Assembly: GCF_036689865.1 (NCBI RefSeq)
Contig: NZ_JBAHUQ010000005.1
Span: forward strand, 1 to 64,000
Source of the DNA: Magnetococcus sp. PR-3
GTDB taxonomy: Bacteria; Pseudomonadota; Magnetococcia; Magnetococcales; Magnetococcaceae
DNA: 64,000 nt
Reading direction: 5' to 3'
The position numbers and the translations under genes are program-made. Under the pieces are notes generated by a model. That model saw nothing but the letters and a program-made list of their open reading frames with translations, made no database searches and was not told the origin of the DNA. Positions within the stretch are counted from its first letter, which is position 1. Every line of letters starts with the position of its first letter. This document shows, one piece after another, positions 26,086 through 35,208 of the stretch.

Positions 26086-28227
26086 TGCGTGGCCTATGAC
26101 CTGTTGTAGGGCATCGATGGCCATCTCAAACTGCTCTTCAACTTTGCTGAATAGAGAACCCATAGCTGGGCCTGATAGGGTGACCATTTGCCCATAAATA
26201 CGAGCTGCTTCAGCCGCTTGGGCCAAGCGTAAAAGTCCCATATTACCTGCAGCCCCTTTTAAGGCATGCAGGCCACTTTCAAGGGCAGCATGATCGCCCT
26301 GCTCAAGTGCTTGTTGCATCTTGGTAAGATCTTGACGGCCGGTCCGTTCAAAGGTGGTGAGTAGCTCCCCTAAATTATCTGCCCCCAGGGTTTGCTTTAA
26401 CATGGCCAAGGTATCCTCAGAGAGGATGGGTGGTTCATGGCTGGGCGCCGCTTGTGGGGCTGGCACTTCATGGGCCTGCTCACCACTGGGGAGCATTTTA
26501 TTGAGGATCTTTTGTAGTTCATCCTTCTGCACAGGTTTGGAGACATACTCATCCATACCTGCTTCCAGGCAGCGCTCACGATCCCCTTTTAGCGCATTGG
26601 CCGTCATGGCAATAATGGGAATGGTAGCTTGTAGATTATCCTTTAGGCGGCGTATGGCTGCGGTTGCTTCAAAACCATCCATACGTGGCATTTGAACATC
26701 CATTAAAACCACGTCATAGGGCACCCGTTGGACCTGTTCCAAGGCTTCCTGTCCATCGGCAACCATATCCACCCGATGACCCAGGCTCTGTAACATACCC
26801 CGTGCGACCATTTGGTTAACCCGGTTATCTTCTGCCACCAAAACGCTTAAAGAGCGTGCGGTTTGTGCAGGTGCTGTGGTTTTTGGCTCAACAGGTTTGG
26901 CCATGTCATGCCGCAGACCGACGACTTCAGAGAGGGTATTAAATAGGGTGGATTGACGGACGGGTTTTAATAGATAGGCATCTACCTGTTTGCGCAGGGT
27001 TAGACCATGTTCAATGTTGGATAAAGGCATGGAAGAAGCCAGCACAACTTCAGGCCGATCGTCAGGGTGTTGCTGACTTAAACGGTCTAAAAAGAGCCGT
27101 CCATCCATTCCAGGCATATGCATATCCAGCAAAATTAAGGTAAAGGCACGGTCCGCCTTTTTGGCCCCAGAGAGCATATTCAGTGCACCTTCACCACTAT
27201 CTGCACTGTCATAGTCGATCTTCCAACTGGCCAGTGTACGCTCAAAGATCTCCCGGTTCAGGGGGTTATCATCCACAATAAGTATCCGCTGGCGGGAGAG
27301 TGCGTCCCGTATAGCATCCGTATGGTAATGACCACCCGCTCCAATGTGTTTAAGTGGTATTTCAAACCAAAAAAGACTGCCCTGTTCGGGGTCACTTTGT
27401 AGACCAATTTCCCCACCCATGGCCTCAACCAACCGTTTACTAATGGCCAGCCCTAGGCCGGTACCCCCAAATTTACGGGTGGTGGAGGCATCTGCTTGGG
27501 TAAAGCTTTCAAAGAGTTTGTTTTGTACACGCTCAGGAATACCAATTCCGGTATCTCTGACTTCAAAACGGATGGTCTGTGTGGCAGAGGGATGGACAGT
27601 AACCGTGACGGTACCCCGTTCTGTGAACTTAATGGCGTTCCCCACCAGGTTCATCAAAATCTGCCGAAGGCGACCGGGATCTCCCTTAAAAACAGCATGT
27701 AGATCTGGGTGAATAAACTGTGCCAGGGTCAGCCCTTTGCCATGGGCACGGGGTGCCAGGATCTCAACCACCCCTTCCACAATTTCAGCCAGTTCAAAAT
27801 CGCTAAGTTCCAACTCTAATTTATCGGCATCGAGTTTAGAAAAGTCTAAAATATCGTTAATAATCGTCAGTAACGCCTCGCCAGACTCCCGTATGGTACG
27901 GGTAAAATGGCGTTGGTCACTGTCTAGATCTGTCTCCATCAATAGAGTTGTCATACCAATAACACCATTCATTGGTGTGCGGATTTCATGGCTCATGGTT
28001 GCCAGGAAATCACTTTTGGCACGACTGGCCGCATGGGCCTCCTCCACGCTCTCTTCTAACGCACGGGTACGCTGCGCGACCAGATCCTCAAGATGTGTCA
28101 GGGTCTCTTGCAGTTTTTTATTGGCACCCCACAGCTCCCGGCTTTTTTCTTCCAGTAGCTGTTCAGCCTCTTCTCGTGCGGTACGCTCGCGTTGTAGGCG
28201 GCGTTTCCATCTCGCCTCATCACTCAT
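26077..28227 (-). CDS. Soluble hybrid kinase HisKA-HATPase-REC-REC-Hpt, partner of H-NOX
   Basis: Cytoplasmic phosphorelay kinase; no membrane helix. A coiled coil (1-70) leads to the phosphoacceptor domain with His80 in [14 protein letters not shown], an ATPase domain (about 180-295; [22 protein letters not shown]), a first receiver ([13 protein letters not shown]), a second receiver ([13 protein letters not shown] with [10 protein letters not shown]), and a C-terminal Hpt domain with His654 in [10 protein letters not shown]. This is the complete His-Asp-His relay in one chain. It begins 16 bases after the H-NOX stop, matching the H-NOX/histidine-kinase operons in which NO-bound H-NOX inhibits the kinase. 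The final response regulator is not adjacent. Confidence 0.92.
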   Translation of the reverse strand: MSDEARWKRRLQRERTAREEAEQLLEEKSRELWGANKKLQETLTHLEDLVAQRTRALEESVEEAHAASRAKSDFLATMSHEIRTPMNGVIGMTTLLMETDLDSDQRHFTRTIRESGEALLTIINDILDFSKLDADKLELELSDFELAEIVEGVVEILAPRAHGKGLTLAQFIHPDLHAVFKGDPGRLRQILMNLVGNAIKFTERGTVTVTVHPSATQTIRFEVRDTGIGIPERVQNKLFESFTQADASTTRKFGGTGLGLAISKRLVEAMGGEIGLQSDPEQGSLFWFEIPLKHIGAGGHYHTDAIRDALSRQRILIVDDNPLNREIFERTLASWKIDYDSADSGEGALNMLSGAKKADRAFTLILLDMHMPGMDGRLFLDRLSQQHPDDRPEVVLASSMPLSNIEHGLTLRKQVDAYLLKPVRQSTLFNTLSEVVGLRHDMAKPVEPKTTAPAQTARSLSVLVAEDNRVNQMVARGMLQSLGHRVDMVADGQEALEQVQRVPYDVVLMDVQMPRMDGFEATAAIRRLKDNLQATIPIIAMTANALKGDRERCLEAGMDEYVSKPVQKDELQKILNKMLPSGEQAHEVPAPQAAPSHEPPILSEDTLAMLKQTLGADNLGELLTTFERTGRQDLTKMQQALEQGDHAALESGLHALKGAAGNMGLLRLAQAAEAARIYGQMVTLSGPAMGSLFSKVEEQFEMAIDALQQVIGHASR

Positions 28228-28243
28228 GGGAGCGGTACACTCC

Positions 28244-28777
28244 TTAGGTGTCCAGTTTCACGGTAAAAACCATATCGTTTGCTTCCCCCTCATGACGAAT
28301 GTGAGCGGGTTGGCCAAAATGTTCCACACACGCGCGGATCAAACCCAGCGCCAAAGGGGCCAAGGGACGACGAGATTGGTAGTGCATCTGCAGGGTTTGG
28401 TCATCGATGCGTGTACAGGTAAAGGTGGGTAGTTCAGCTTCAGGATAGAGCTTTTGAACCTCGGTATGGATGGTATCTTCAATACCCTCCAAAAAGGTTA
28501 GGCTGGAGTCTATGCCTTCAAAGAACTGCGCATAACGCTGGTGAAAAATGGTAAAGAGGTGTCCACCAAAAACTTCCACCAAATCCGGCACGGGAATACC
28601 ACTATGTTTGCTCAATAACCCAACCATTTTGGCCAGATCTGCAAAGGGATAAGAACCCACAGCCGTAAAGGCACCATCATTATCTAAATTGGCTTCATCA
28701 AGGATATCGTCCAGCATATCCATGGAGAATTTCTCCTCCACCAGCTTTTCAAATTCAGAGAAGACAATCCCCAGCAT
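28244..28777 (-). CDS. H-NOX haem nitric-oxide sensor
   Basis: Haem protein of 177 residues that binds NO (and in some clades O2). The proximal haem ligand His104 lies in [17 protein letters not shown], and the haem-propionate motif Y-x-S-x-R is present as YQSRR (Tyr133, Ser135, Arg137). Lack of an obvious distal-pocket tyrosine cannot be judged without a structure. The frame is open to 28897, but ATG 28777 with GGAGG six bases upstream gives the standard MLGIVF start. It heads a two-gene operon with the hybrid kinase, so it most likely tunes that kinase in response to NO. Confidence 0.92.
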   Translation of the reverse strand: MLGIVFSEFEKLVEEKFSMDMLDDILDEANLDNDGAFTAVGSYPFADLAKMVGLLSKHSGIPVPDLVEVFGGHLFTIFHQRYAQFFEGIDSSLTFLEGIEDTIHTEVQKLYPEAELPTFTCTRIDDQTLQMHYQSRRPLAPLALGLIRACVEHFGQPAHIRHEGEANDMVFTVKLDT

Positions 28778-28872
28778 AAAAGCCTCCGTTGGTAAAATTT
28801 CAATAGAATGAGAGTAGCATGTCAGAACGTTACAATACCATATGGATTGGTGGATTAATGATTCTGAAACAT

Positions 28873-28905
28873 AAAAAAAAGGTGTGCCAGAGCACACCCT
28901 TTTTC
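28873..28905 (-). terminator. Terminator after grxD
   Basis: GGTGTGC and GCACACC pair around a four-base loop with A and T runs on each side. Read on the minus strand it follows the glutaredoxin stop by 27 bases. Confidence 0.85.
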
Positions 28906-28931
28906 AAAAAACCAGATTATATGCCCAGTTC

Positions 28932-29261
28932 TTAACGGCCCAGAGCGGCATCCAGTTGTGTTTTTAATTCACCGTTCTGATAGAGCTCACGCATGATATC
29001 CGCACCACCAACAAATTGGCCCTTAATGTAAAGCTGAGGAATGGTTGGCCAGTTGGAGTAGACCTTAATGCCCTCACGAATATCAGGGTTGGTCAGTACA
29101 TCCACAGACATAAAATCATTCCCACTCAGTTCACATGCAGAGAGCATCTGTACCGCTGCGCCAGAAAAACCGCACTGGGGAAAATTGGGGTTGCCTTTCA
29201 TGTAGAGCACAACGGTGTTGCCGTTAACCTGCTCTTGAATGGTCTGTTCTACGTTACTCAT
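28932..29261 (-). CDS. grxD: Monothiol glutaredoxin (Grx4/GrxD type)
   Basis: 109-residue monothiol glutaredoxin that holds a [2Fe-2S] cluster between two subunits or with BolA. The CGFS motif is in NFPQCGFSG, the lysine at MKGNPN and the WPTIPQLYIKGQFVGGADI glutathione/cis-Pro region are intact. It acts in Fe-S cluster trafficking. The upstream gene is bolA with a 26-base gap, the classical Grx4-BolA pair. ATG 29261 is chosen over the longer frame (to 29309) because it gives the family's normal length. Confidence 0.94.
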   Translation of the reverse strand: MSNVEQTIQEQVNGNTVVLYMKGNPNFPQCGFSGAAVQMLSACELSGNDFMSVDVLTNPDIREGIKVYSNWPTIPQLYIKGQFVGGADIMRELYQNGELKTQLDAALGR

Positions 29262-29287
29262 GGGTCGTGTTCCTTGTTCTGGCTGGA

Positions 29288-29530
29288 TCAGCCGTTTTGC
29301 TCCGCCCATTTTTCGGGGGTATAGGTTTTCAGGGAAAGGGCGTGGATGGCCTCTTTCATATTTTCGCCCAGCACCCGATAGACCCGCTGATGCTGCTGAA
29401 CCATGCCTGCATCATCCCGGAACTCGGGGCTGACAATGATCGCCTCAAAGTGACGGCCATCACCATCTACATGGATGTAGTCACAGGGCAGGCCTGTTTC
29501 GATGAGTTCTTTGACTTTAGCCACTTCCAT
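29288..29530 (-). CDS. bolA: BolA-family protein
   Basis: 80 residues covering the whole BolA fold: VKELIETGLPCDYIHVDGDG, then HFEAIIVSPEF and HQRVYRVLGENMKEAIHALSLKTYTPEKW. The cysteine in LPCDY and the His in RHFEAII are candidate cluster ligands; the short form resembles YrbA/IbaG-type BolA proteins. It forms [2Fe-2S] complexes with the monothiol glutaredoxin encoded next. Start ATG 29530 gives a normal length although no clear ribosome-binding site is seen. Confidence 0.93.
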   Translation of the reverse strand: MEVAKVKELIETGLPCDYIHVDGDGRHFEAIIVSPEFRDDAGMVQQHQRVYRVLGENMKEAIHALSLKTYTPEKWAEQNG

Positions 29531-29919
29531 CGTTGTTTAACCTATCTGGTGTGAGGTGTATCCCATCTGCAATGGGGTATAGGAGTCCTCAGGATCTGAA
29601 AAATTCCCGAGGGTGTGCATTTTATCTTCTCTTGTGCAGGGATGCCATAGCTTGAAACAACTTACTTGTCGCTTTCTGCGCACCGTTCATCCATCTAATC
29701 TTTCCAGGTATTGGGCACTTCGTCATTTTACAGGTGCTACTTTGCAGCCACAGGGTTCGTGTGTTAAGCCGATATGTCGCATCCCATCAGGGTGTGGGTC
29801 CGACAGAGATCCTGTATCGCAACGATTGAGGGCGGGTTTTCATCCAATAGAAACAGAGTGCTGGACCGCCATGATTAAACGGTTTTTTTATCAATAGGCT
29901 TGGTTGGTGGTCAAGCAAA
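29531..29919. other. Intergenic, no gene seen
   Basis: A 94-codon plus-strand frame (29613-29897) has no recognisable domain, ribosome-binding site or composition bias and is not called. The stretch presumably holds the bolA-grxD promoter on the minus strand. Confidence 0.4.
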
Positions 29920-29953
29920 GCAAAAGGGCCATCCGAAGATGACCCTTTGCAAA
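29920..29953 (-). terminator. Terminator after the IalB-like gene
   Basis: GCAAAAGGG and CCCTTTGC with inner CATC/GATG pairing form an interrupted stem with a CGAA loop. On the minus strand CCCTTTTGCTTTG follows, 27 bases after the stop. Confidence 0.5.
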
Positions 29954-29979
29954 CGATTACCGTCATCTAAAACTCAAGA

Positions 29980-30540
29980 TCAGGAACCTTTTTCAGCGTC
30001 TTTTTTTTCAGCATTGCGTTTGTCAATAATACCGTTGTGGAGCGCCATGACACCCTGAACCTTCTTTAACATCTCTTTGTAGATGGTTAAGTCGGCCAGT
30101 GCTAAATGGTGTACGCCACTTTTGGTATAAAAATCCACCACCATCTTGTTGCCCGTTGCCATCTGTTCCATCAACGGCTTGGCCCGTTCAGGACCCAGCA
30201 TAATGTTATTGGTTCCACGGGCAGGCACCACATGACGCTCGTGTTTATCGACCCCAATACGAATTTCAGTACTGTCGCGGAACTCCAGATAGGTGGCTAA
30301 GACAATACCCACCTGATCAGGGGCCCACGCAGGACCAAACTGTACAAAGTTCTTGCCACGGAACTCTGAGAAGGTCTCGATATAAAAGATACGGCAGTAG
30401 ACTTTATCATCCGCAGGTACGCGGTCACAGGCTGCACGCCAAGGACCCGCCCGCTCCGTAAACACACTTACAGCTTGGGCTGACTTGAGGGGTACCCACA
30501 AGGCCAGCATCATCAAAACAGTAAACAACCAACGCTGCAT
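29980..30540 (-). CDS. Exported IalB-like protein
   Basis: About 186 residues with a signal peptide (MQRWLFTVLMMLALWVPLKSAQA). The mature part resembles invasion-associated locus B-type proteins: a short GPWRAACDR opening with a Cys pair (ACDRV and VYCRIFY), then a beta-rich body with a basic-acidic tail (NAEKKDAEKGS). The function of this group is not settled. ATG 30540 overlaps the last bases of the pentahaem cytochrome gene by nothing but starts two bases past its stop, so it is co-transcribed and may assist the cytochrome system. Family assignment is moderately sure. Confidence 0.55.
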   Translation of the reverse strand: MQRWLFTVLMMLALWVPLKSAQAVSVFTERAGPWRAACDRVPADDKVYCRIFYIETFSEFRGKNFVQFGPAWAPDQVGIVLATYLEFRDSTEIRIGVDKHERHVVPARGTNNIMLGPERAKPLMEQMATGNKMVVDFYTKSGVHHLALADLTIYKEMLKKVQGVMALHNGIIDKRNAEKKDAEKGS

Positions 30541-30542
30541 GC

Positions 30543-31688
30543 TTAATCCTCCGTATTGGCACGGGCGCCGCGCAGTACCCAACCACTTACTTGTGTAAGC
30601 TGTTCAGGGCTTAGCTTGGTGTAACGGCGCATCTCTTTCAGGTTATTGGCCCAGTCTTGCTGGATAAACAGATCCCGCGTATAGGCGATATGGCACAAAT
30701 TGCAGTCCAGCTTATAGAGCTTCTGTACATGGGTCCAGTAGGCTTGACTGTCTGCACCCAGAAGATCCCGTTTAATCCACCCTTTGATCGCAACTTGGCG
30801 CCATTCAGAACCATAATCTTCGTCTACTTTAATCTCACCTGCTTTGATCATGTCCATCCCATCAAAGCTCAGTTTGCCAAGCTCTACAGGTTGGTTAAAG
30901 TCGATGAACATCTTGGGTCCTTCATCGCGATCCCAAGCCTTAAAGGTTACTTCTACCCACTCACCCTGTTGGCGCTCAACCACCAACTCGCTACCGGCCA
31001 AAACATCGGCCAGCTTCATGGCACTCTCTTTGGTTTCGCTATAGAGCATCGCGCTTTTAAGAACCACAGCAGAACCCGCCAGTTTGGCTACTTTACCGGC
31101 AGAGACCAACTTATTTTCCATCTCGTTATAGATACGCTCCATCTGAGGAAGATTGTGCGCAATGCCCTTGTGGCAGTTAATGCAGGTCTGCTCTCCTGCC
31201 AACAATTTTTTATGCAGCTTTTGCGCTAGGGGGCTCTGCTTTGCCACCTTCATTTTGTCTGGCGTATGGCAGTTGCGACATTCGCGAGAGTCGGTCTTTT
31301 CCATGGAGCGCCATACATTTTGAGCCAGGTTGATACGGTGTTCTTCAAATTCCTCTGGTGTATCAATACTGCCCAAAGCCCAGTGCCACAGCTCATTACT
31401 GGCTTGGATTTTACGCTTTAGTTTGGCAACCCAAGGGCGGGGTACGTGGCAGTCGGAACAGATGGCCGGCACGCCTGATGCGTTATGGGCGTGGGGTGAC
31501 TTTTCATATTCTGCCTGCACCACTGACATTTCATGGCAGCTGGTGCAGAACTCATACGTATTGGTGAACTCCATGAAGGTGTTGAATCCACCCCAGAAGA
31601 TAATACCTGCAAAAAGGCCGGTCGCAAGTAGGATCCAGCGGGGGCCTTCACCATGGCTAAAGATCCATTTGAACATCCGTTTAATCAT
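30543..31688 (-). CDS. NapC/NirT-family pentahaem cytochrome c, TorC-like quinol dehydrogenase
   Basis: Inner-membrane-anchored cytochrome that takes electrons from quinol and hands them to periplasmic reductases. One N-terminal membrane helix (about 18-38) precedes a NapC/NirT domain with four CxxCH haem sites (CTSCH, CSDCH, CRNCH, CINCH). The C-terminal part (about 195-380) is TorC-like with a fifth site (CNLCH) after an SH3-like segment. 381 residues, matching TorC, the TMAO reductase partner. No torA lies beside it; the neighbour is a 12-haem cytochrome, which may be its electron acceptor. GGAG lies ten bases before ATG 31688. Confidence 0.9.
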   Translation of the reverse strand: MIKRMFKWIFSHGEGPRWILLATGLFAGIIFWGGFNTFMEFTNTYEFCTSCHEMSVVQAEYEKSPHAHNASGVPAICSDCHVPRPWVAKLKRKIQASNELWHWALGSIDTPEEFEEHRINLAQNVWRSMEKTDSRECRNCHTPDKMKVAKQSPLAQKLHKKLLAGEQTCINCHKGIAHNLPQMERIYNEMENKLVSAGKVAKLAGSAVVLKSAMLYSETKESAMKLADVLAGSELVVERQQGEWVEVTFKAWDRDEGPKMFIDFNQPVELGKLSFDGMDMIKAGEIKVDEDYGSEWRQVAIKGWIKRDLLGADSQAYWTHVQKLYKLDCNLCHIAYTRDLFIQQDWANNLKEMRRYTKLSPEQLTQVSGWVLRGARANTED

Positions 31689-31820
31689 GACTGAACGTCT
31701 CCAACTTTTACTGATATTGGATGGTTACCCCCCACAGAAACCATCCGCCTGAGCACTGCCAAAATGGTAGTACTTGAACCAAAAACACATGCAAAAAAGC
31801 ATGTTTAGGCTGAAAATTAA

Positions 31821-31856
31821 GAAAAAAAGGGGAGCCAGCCGTGGTGACTGGCTCCC
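31821..31856 (-). terminator. Terminator after the 12-haem cytochrome
   Basis: GGGAGCCAG and CTGGCTCCC pair around a nine-base loop and, on the minus strand, run into CTTTTTTTC. It lies 45 bases after the stop and before the pentahaem gene, so transcription of the two may be separate or attenuated. Confidence 0.85.
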
Positions 31857-31900
31857 GGGGGAATGTAGCGATTAAGGGTAGTAAATACCCAAGCTCGCTT

Positions 31901-34261
31901 TTACTTCATCTTTTTCATTTTCTTCATCTTAGCAATAGCTTCCAGAGCTTTCTTCATGAACTCCTGGTGCTCAAAGCTGTCCATCACACCTGGCTCAGCA
32001 ACCTGTTTCCAGAAGTCAGGATCGAAGCGCTCTTCGTGACAACCCAAGCACACGCCGCTCTTCTCAATGGCGCCACGCTTAGCTTCAGGCAGAGGACCGG
32101 CCAGGGGCCAGTGAGAACCCACGGAGGTCAGCTGGTTGCCGTCTTCGTCGAGGATGGCGGACCAATCCCAAGTCAGGCCAGGAATACCCTGGATCTGAGT
32201 TTTGGCTTTCTTGGAGATGATCTTACCGTCAGAGGTCATCAGATCAACAACCATATCCTTGTCTTGCTTAAGCAGGAAGCGGTTGCCTTCAGTACCATAA
32301 CCCAGTGCCTTAGGATTATCGTGGCAGCTTTCGCATCCACGGGCGCTACGGCCAGCGGTGTGAGGCTGTACAGCTGCGGTGTCGATACCAGGACCTTCAG
32401 GTGTATCCCAGATCTTGTTATTGACCAGGTTTTTGCCATCGGGGCCAATCACGGTGGTCACAACTTGACAACCAGGCATCATGGGGCTGACACGACCTTC
32501 ACCATTCATACCGAGTACGGGAACTTCCCAACGCAGGTAGGAGCGGGTCTCAGAAACCTTACCAGGTGACTTCATGCCGTTGGTGCCGGGAGGGGCATCA
32601 GGGGTTTGACCGGTCTTAGGATCACGGTTGCTACCGTTGATCAACCAGTCTGTACCGGTCTTACCTTCGGAGTAATCAACCGTTACGTGACAACCGTAGC
32701 ACTGAGGTACCCAGTCAGCATGACAGGCGTAGCATTCCATGTTGTTCTGATGCTGAGGGATCAGGAACATGGCCACTTTAGCCAAGGTAGACTTGAAGGT
32801 ACCTTCTTCACCAATGGTCTTAAGGATTGGCACTTTAAAGTCCAGACCGCCAGCGGAGTGAACAATAACTTCATCACCCTTCTTGACGACGTTACCGAAG
32901 GGGTTACCGCGGGTTGTCAGCAGGTAGCCATCTTGAGCAGGATACTGTGTGGCATCCTTCATGAACTCAGGCCACTTGGTGCCTAGACCACGAGGTTCAG
33001 TATTGGCAGTCGGCAGACCATCTTTCATCTTACCGAACTCTTCACCACGACCCAGGGGAAGTTCCCAAGGAGCCTTGTTGTAGGTTCCGTGGCAGTCTTC
33101 ACACTCAACTTCAACCTGTGCCAAGGTGGTACCGGGGATGTTGCCGTCACCGTGCATATCAACCGTGGTGTGGCAATCCTGGCAGAGCATACCGCCCTTG
33201 GGGTTGCCTTCCATGCTCTCTTGCTCATGGTGCAGGTCGGCTTTGATGTAGAGATACTTCTTGGTGTGGCTCTTTGGCTGTTTCTTACCATTCTCGTCAA
33301 AAGGAGAACCGTAAGGGAATTCCATCAGGCCCTGATAGCTTACACCCGCACGCTTACCACGGTTATGGCAGGATACGCAGGTCTCAACAGGAATACCGGA
33401 GTACTCAATGTCGTTATGCTTGATCTTGGTCTTACGGGTTGCCTGCATCTTGTGGGTCATCACATGACCGGCTTCCATCTTGTTGATGGTGGGGTCATTA
33501 CCCTCATAGTAGCCTTCGTTGCTGTAAGGCACGTGACAGGCGGAACAACCAGCACCACGGTAGTCACCACGCTTGTCGCGACCCTGAACACCAACGTGAC
33601 AACGCTGACAGTCATGACGGGAGTAGGTGATACCCGCGTGGTTGGGGTTCTTCTCTAGGTCAGCAAGATTCACTTGGGGGATCTGCTTCAAACGCTTAGG
33701 CATTTGATCAGGATGATCCTTAGTGAACTGACGCATGTACTTCTTATAGGCTTTGGTACCTACGGAAGGAACGGGACCATCTTCATCAATGATGTCGTAG
33801 TTGCCCCACTTAACCTTCATGTCCTTTTGCAGACCCCAAGACCAGAAGTTACCTTGCAACTTACCCGCTTCGGTATTCATCAACGCCTTATTCAGACGAT
33901 CAAAATAACCAGCGTGGCATTGGCCGCAGGCTTGGTCATTCACAGGCATGGCGCCAGGATCGGGCAGGAAGTTCTTAGGACCACCTTTTTTGGCGATCAT
34001 ATCAGGCGTACCCATATGGGCCTTGGCCTTATCTTTCTCTTCAGCAGGATTACCACCATGACAGACGGTACAACCAGCAGGATCACCCACCTCGGCACCC
34101 ATCTTCTCAATATCCTGCTGCATGGGTCCATCACTAAAGCGTTCAATACCTTCGTGACAGGCCAAACAGCCCTTGCCAGCATCTGCCGTTGACGCGAAGA
34201 AGAGTCCTCCCGCGGCAATGGCCACTAATGCCGACGCTACATATCTTCCCCAGCGTCTCAT
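31901..34261 (-). CDS. Periplasmic dodecahaem cytochrome c
   Basis: 786 residues with a signal peptide (MRRWGRYVASALVAIAAGGLFFASTADA) and twelve CxxCH haem sites by direct count: CLACH, CTVCH, CGQCH, CQRCH, CSACH, CVSCH, CQDCH, CEDCH, CYACH, CYGCH, CESCH and CLGCH. Spacing is uneven: eight sites in the first half, a 150-residue haem-free stretch, then pairs. No CxxCK or molybdopterin domain is seen, so the enzymatic haem, if any, is unidentified. The chain ends in a KMKKMKKMK-type basic tail. ATG 34261 has GGAG six bases upstream; the frame is open to 34348. It is probably fed by the NapC/TorC-like cytochrome downstream. The upstream region holds a perfect FNR-type box, suggesting low-oxygen expression. 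Confidence 0.88.
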   Translation of the reverse strand: MRRWGRYVASALVAIAAGGLFFASTADAGKGCLACHEGIERFSDGPMQQDIEKMGAEVGDPAGCTVCHGGNPAEEKDKAKAHMGTPDMIAKKGGPKNFLPDPGAMPVNDQACGQCHAGYFDRLNKALMNTEAGKLQGNFWSWGLQKDMKVKWGNYDIIDEDGPVPSVGTKAYKKYMRQFTKDHPDQMPKRLKQIPQVNLADLEKNPNHAGITYSRHDCQRCHVGVQGRDKRGDYRGAGCSACHVPYSNEGYYEGNDPTINKMEAGHVMTHKMQATRKTKIKHNDIEYSGIPVETCVSCHNRGKRAGVSYQGLMEFPYGSPFDENGKKQPKSHTKKYLYIKADLHHEQESMEGNPKGGMLCQDCHTTVDMHGDGNIPGTTLAQVEVECEDCHGTYNKAPWELPLGRGEEFGKMKDGLPTANTEPRGLGTKWPEFMKDATQYPAQDGYLLTTRGNPFGNVVKKGDEVIVHSAGGLDFKVPILKTIGEEGTFKSTLAKVAMFLIPQHQNNMECYACHADWVPQCYGCHVTVDYSEGKTGTDWLINGSNRDPKTGQTPDAPPGTNGMKSPGKVSETRSYLRWEVPVLGMNGEGRVSPMMPGCQVVTTVIGPDGKNLVNNKIWDTPEGPGIDTAAVQPHTAGRSARGCESCHDNPKALGYGTEGNRFLLKQDKDMVVDLMTSDGKIISKKAKTQIQGIPGLTWDWSAILDEDGNQLTSVGSHWPLAGPLPEAKRGAIEKSGVCLGCHEERFDPDFWKQVAEPGVMDSFEHQEFMKKALEAIAKMKKMKKMK

Positions 34262-34348
34262 GACATTCTCCATGGTTTGAATGGTGTGCCCGTTTAAAGA
34301 ATTTGCGCTCCGATTATGCTCTGCCAACCCATCCACATGGCACAACAT

Positions 34349-35147
34349 ACGTATAAATACGGATACGCGCTACGATGCACCATGGAGTATAAGTGCATAG
34401 CAGAGCAAGTAAAAAAAACTCTACAAAATAATATAAAAATAAGGTACCGATTAAATGAAAGCGATACGCATTAACACTACGTAAAAATACCGAGTCAAAT
34501 ATAAAGTATGATTTAACGTATAAGCTTAGAAAGTGTAACATTTGCTGGGTGACATGACAGAACAGGTGTTGATATACCAACGTCAATCAAGATCTGGCGA
34601 AGCATACATATTAAAAAAAGCACTGAAAAAGTACCCTTTTAAAGGATTATAAGATACAGAAAGCATAGGAGAAATAAGGTGTGTGTGAGCGAGGTTTACA
34701 AGGAGAAGAATAGACCGATAAAGAGAGCCGCAGTTAATCAAACAAAAGCTACATAAAGAAATATAAGAAGCGAAAACCTTACGTTCATCTGGCCATATCT
34801 TTTTATGCAAAGCAAAAATCGTCTTATCACTCACTTGATTCACATCAAGCGCAGGTGAATTAGGAAAATGTTCATAGAACTGAAAATTTTTATGTCAAAC
34901 CATATGGAGGTTCATATTGGAATAATTGTGATTTTTCTTCCCTTGGTTGTGTGGCTTTGTCTCTCGTTAAACGCTCCCCACCGTCTAATCCTTCGCTCAA
35001 AAATAGACCTTCTGATTTCCGTGATAAGACAGAGAAAGCTAAACCCATTACAGGATAGCTAGATCGAGCTAGCCAGTGCTTTCAACGTTTAAATTGGTGA
35101 GACCAATGCGGGGAGGTTCGAGCTTGCTCCAACGGGCAGACATAAGA
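34349..35147. other. Long AT-rich intergenic region upstream of the 12-haem cytochrome
   Basis: About 900 bases clearly richer in A and T than the genes around it, with no gene I can support. Frames at 34583-34843 (-) and 34868-35062 (+) encode hydrophobic pieces without family resemblance. An FNR-type box lies at 34835-34848. A long, AT-rich region like this may be a multi-factor control region or a remnant of inserted DNA. Confidence 0.5.
34835..34848. promoter_or_regulatory. FNR/CRP-family box TTGAT-N4-ATCAA
   Basis: TTGATTCACATCAA is a perfect FNR/ANR-type palindrome, extended by flanking C and G to 16 bases. It is 574 bases upstream of the 12-haem cytochrome ATG on the minus strand and 20 bases before a small plus-strand frame at 34868. 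A CATAAA sequence on the minus strand at 34807-34802 could be a -10 for the cytochrome transcript, but the spacing is a few bases off the -41.5 optimum. Confidence 0.6.
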
Positions 35148-35177
35148 AAAGCCCCCTGCATTCATGCAGGGGGCTTT
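35148..35177 (-). terminator. Terminator after the bc1 operon
   Basis: AAAGCCCCCTGCA and TGCAGGGGGCTTT form a 13-bp stem with a four-base loop; on the minus strand TTTTCTTA follows. It lies 32 bases after the cytochrome c1 stop. Confidence 0.9.
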
Positions 35178-35208
35178 CTATAGAGCTGGTCTGACTTAAG
35201 CGAGACGC

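Noticed and set aside
29613-29897. 94-codon plus-strand frame in the bolA upstream gap
   Set aside because: No similarity, no ribosome-binding site, Cys- and Ser-rich in a random-looking way.
31841-34192. Several long plus-strand frames across the 12-haem cytochrome gene
   Set aside because: Antisense shadows of a gene with twelve CxxCH motifs and biased codon use.
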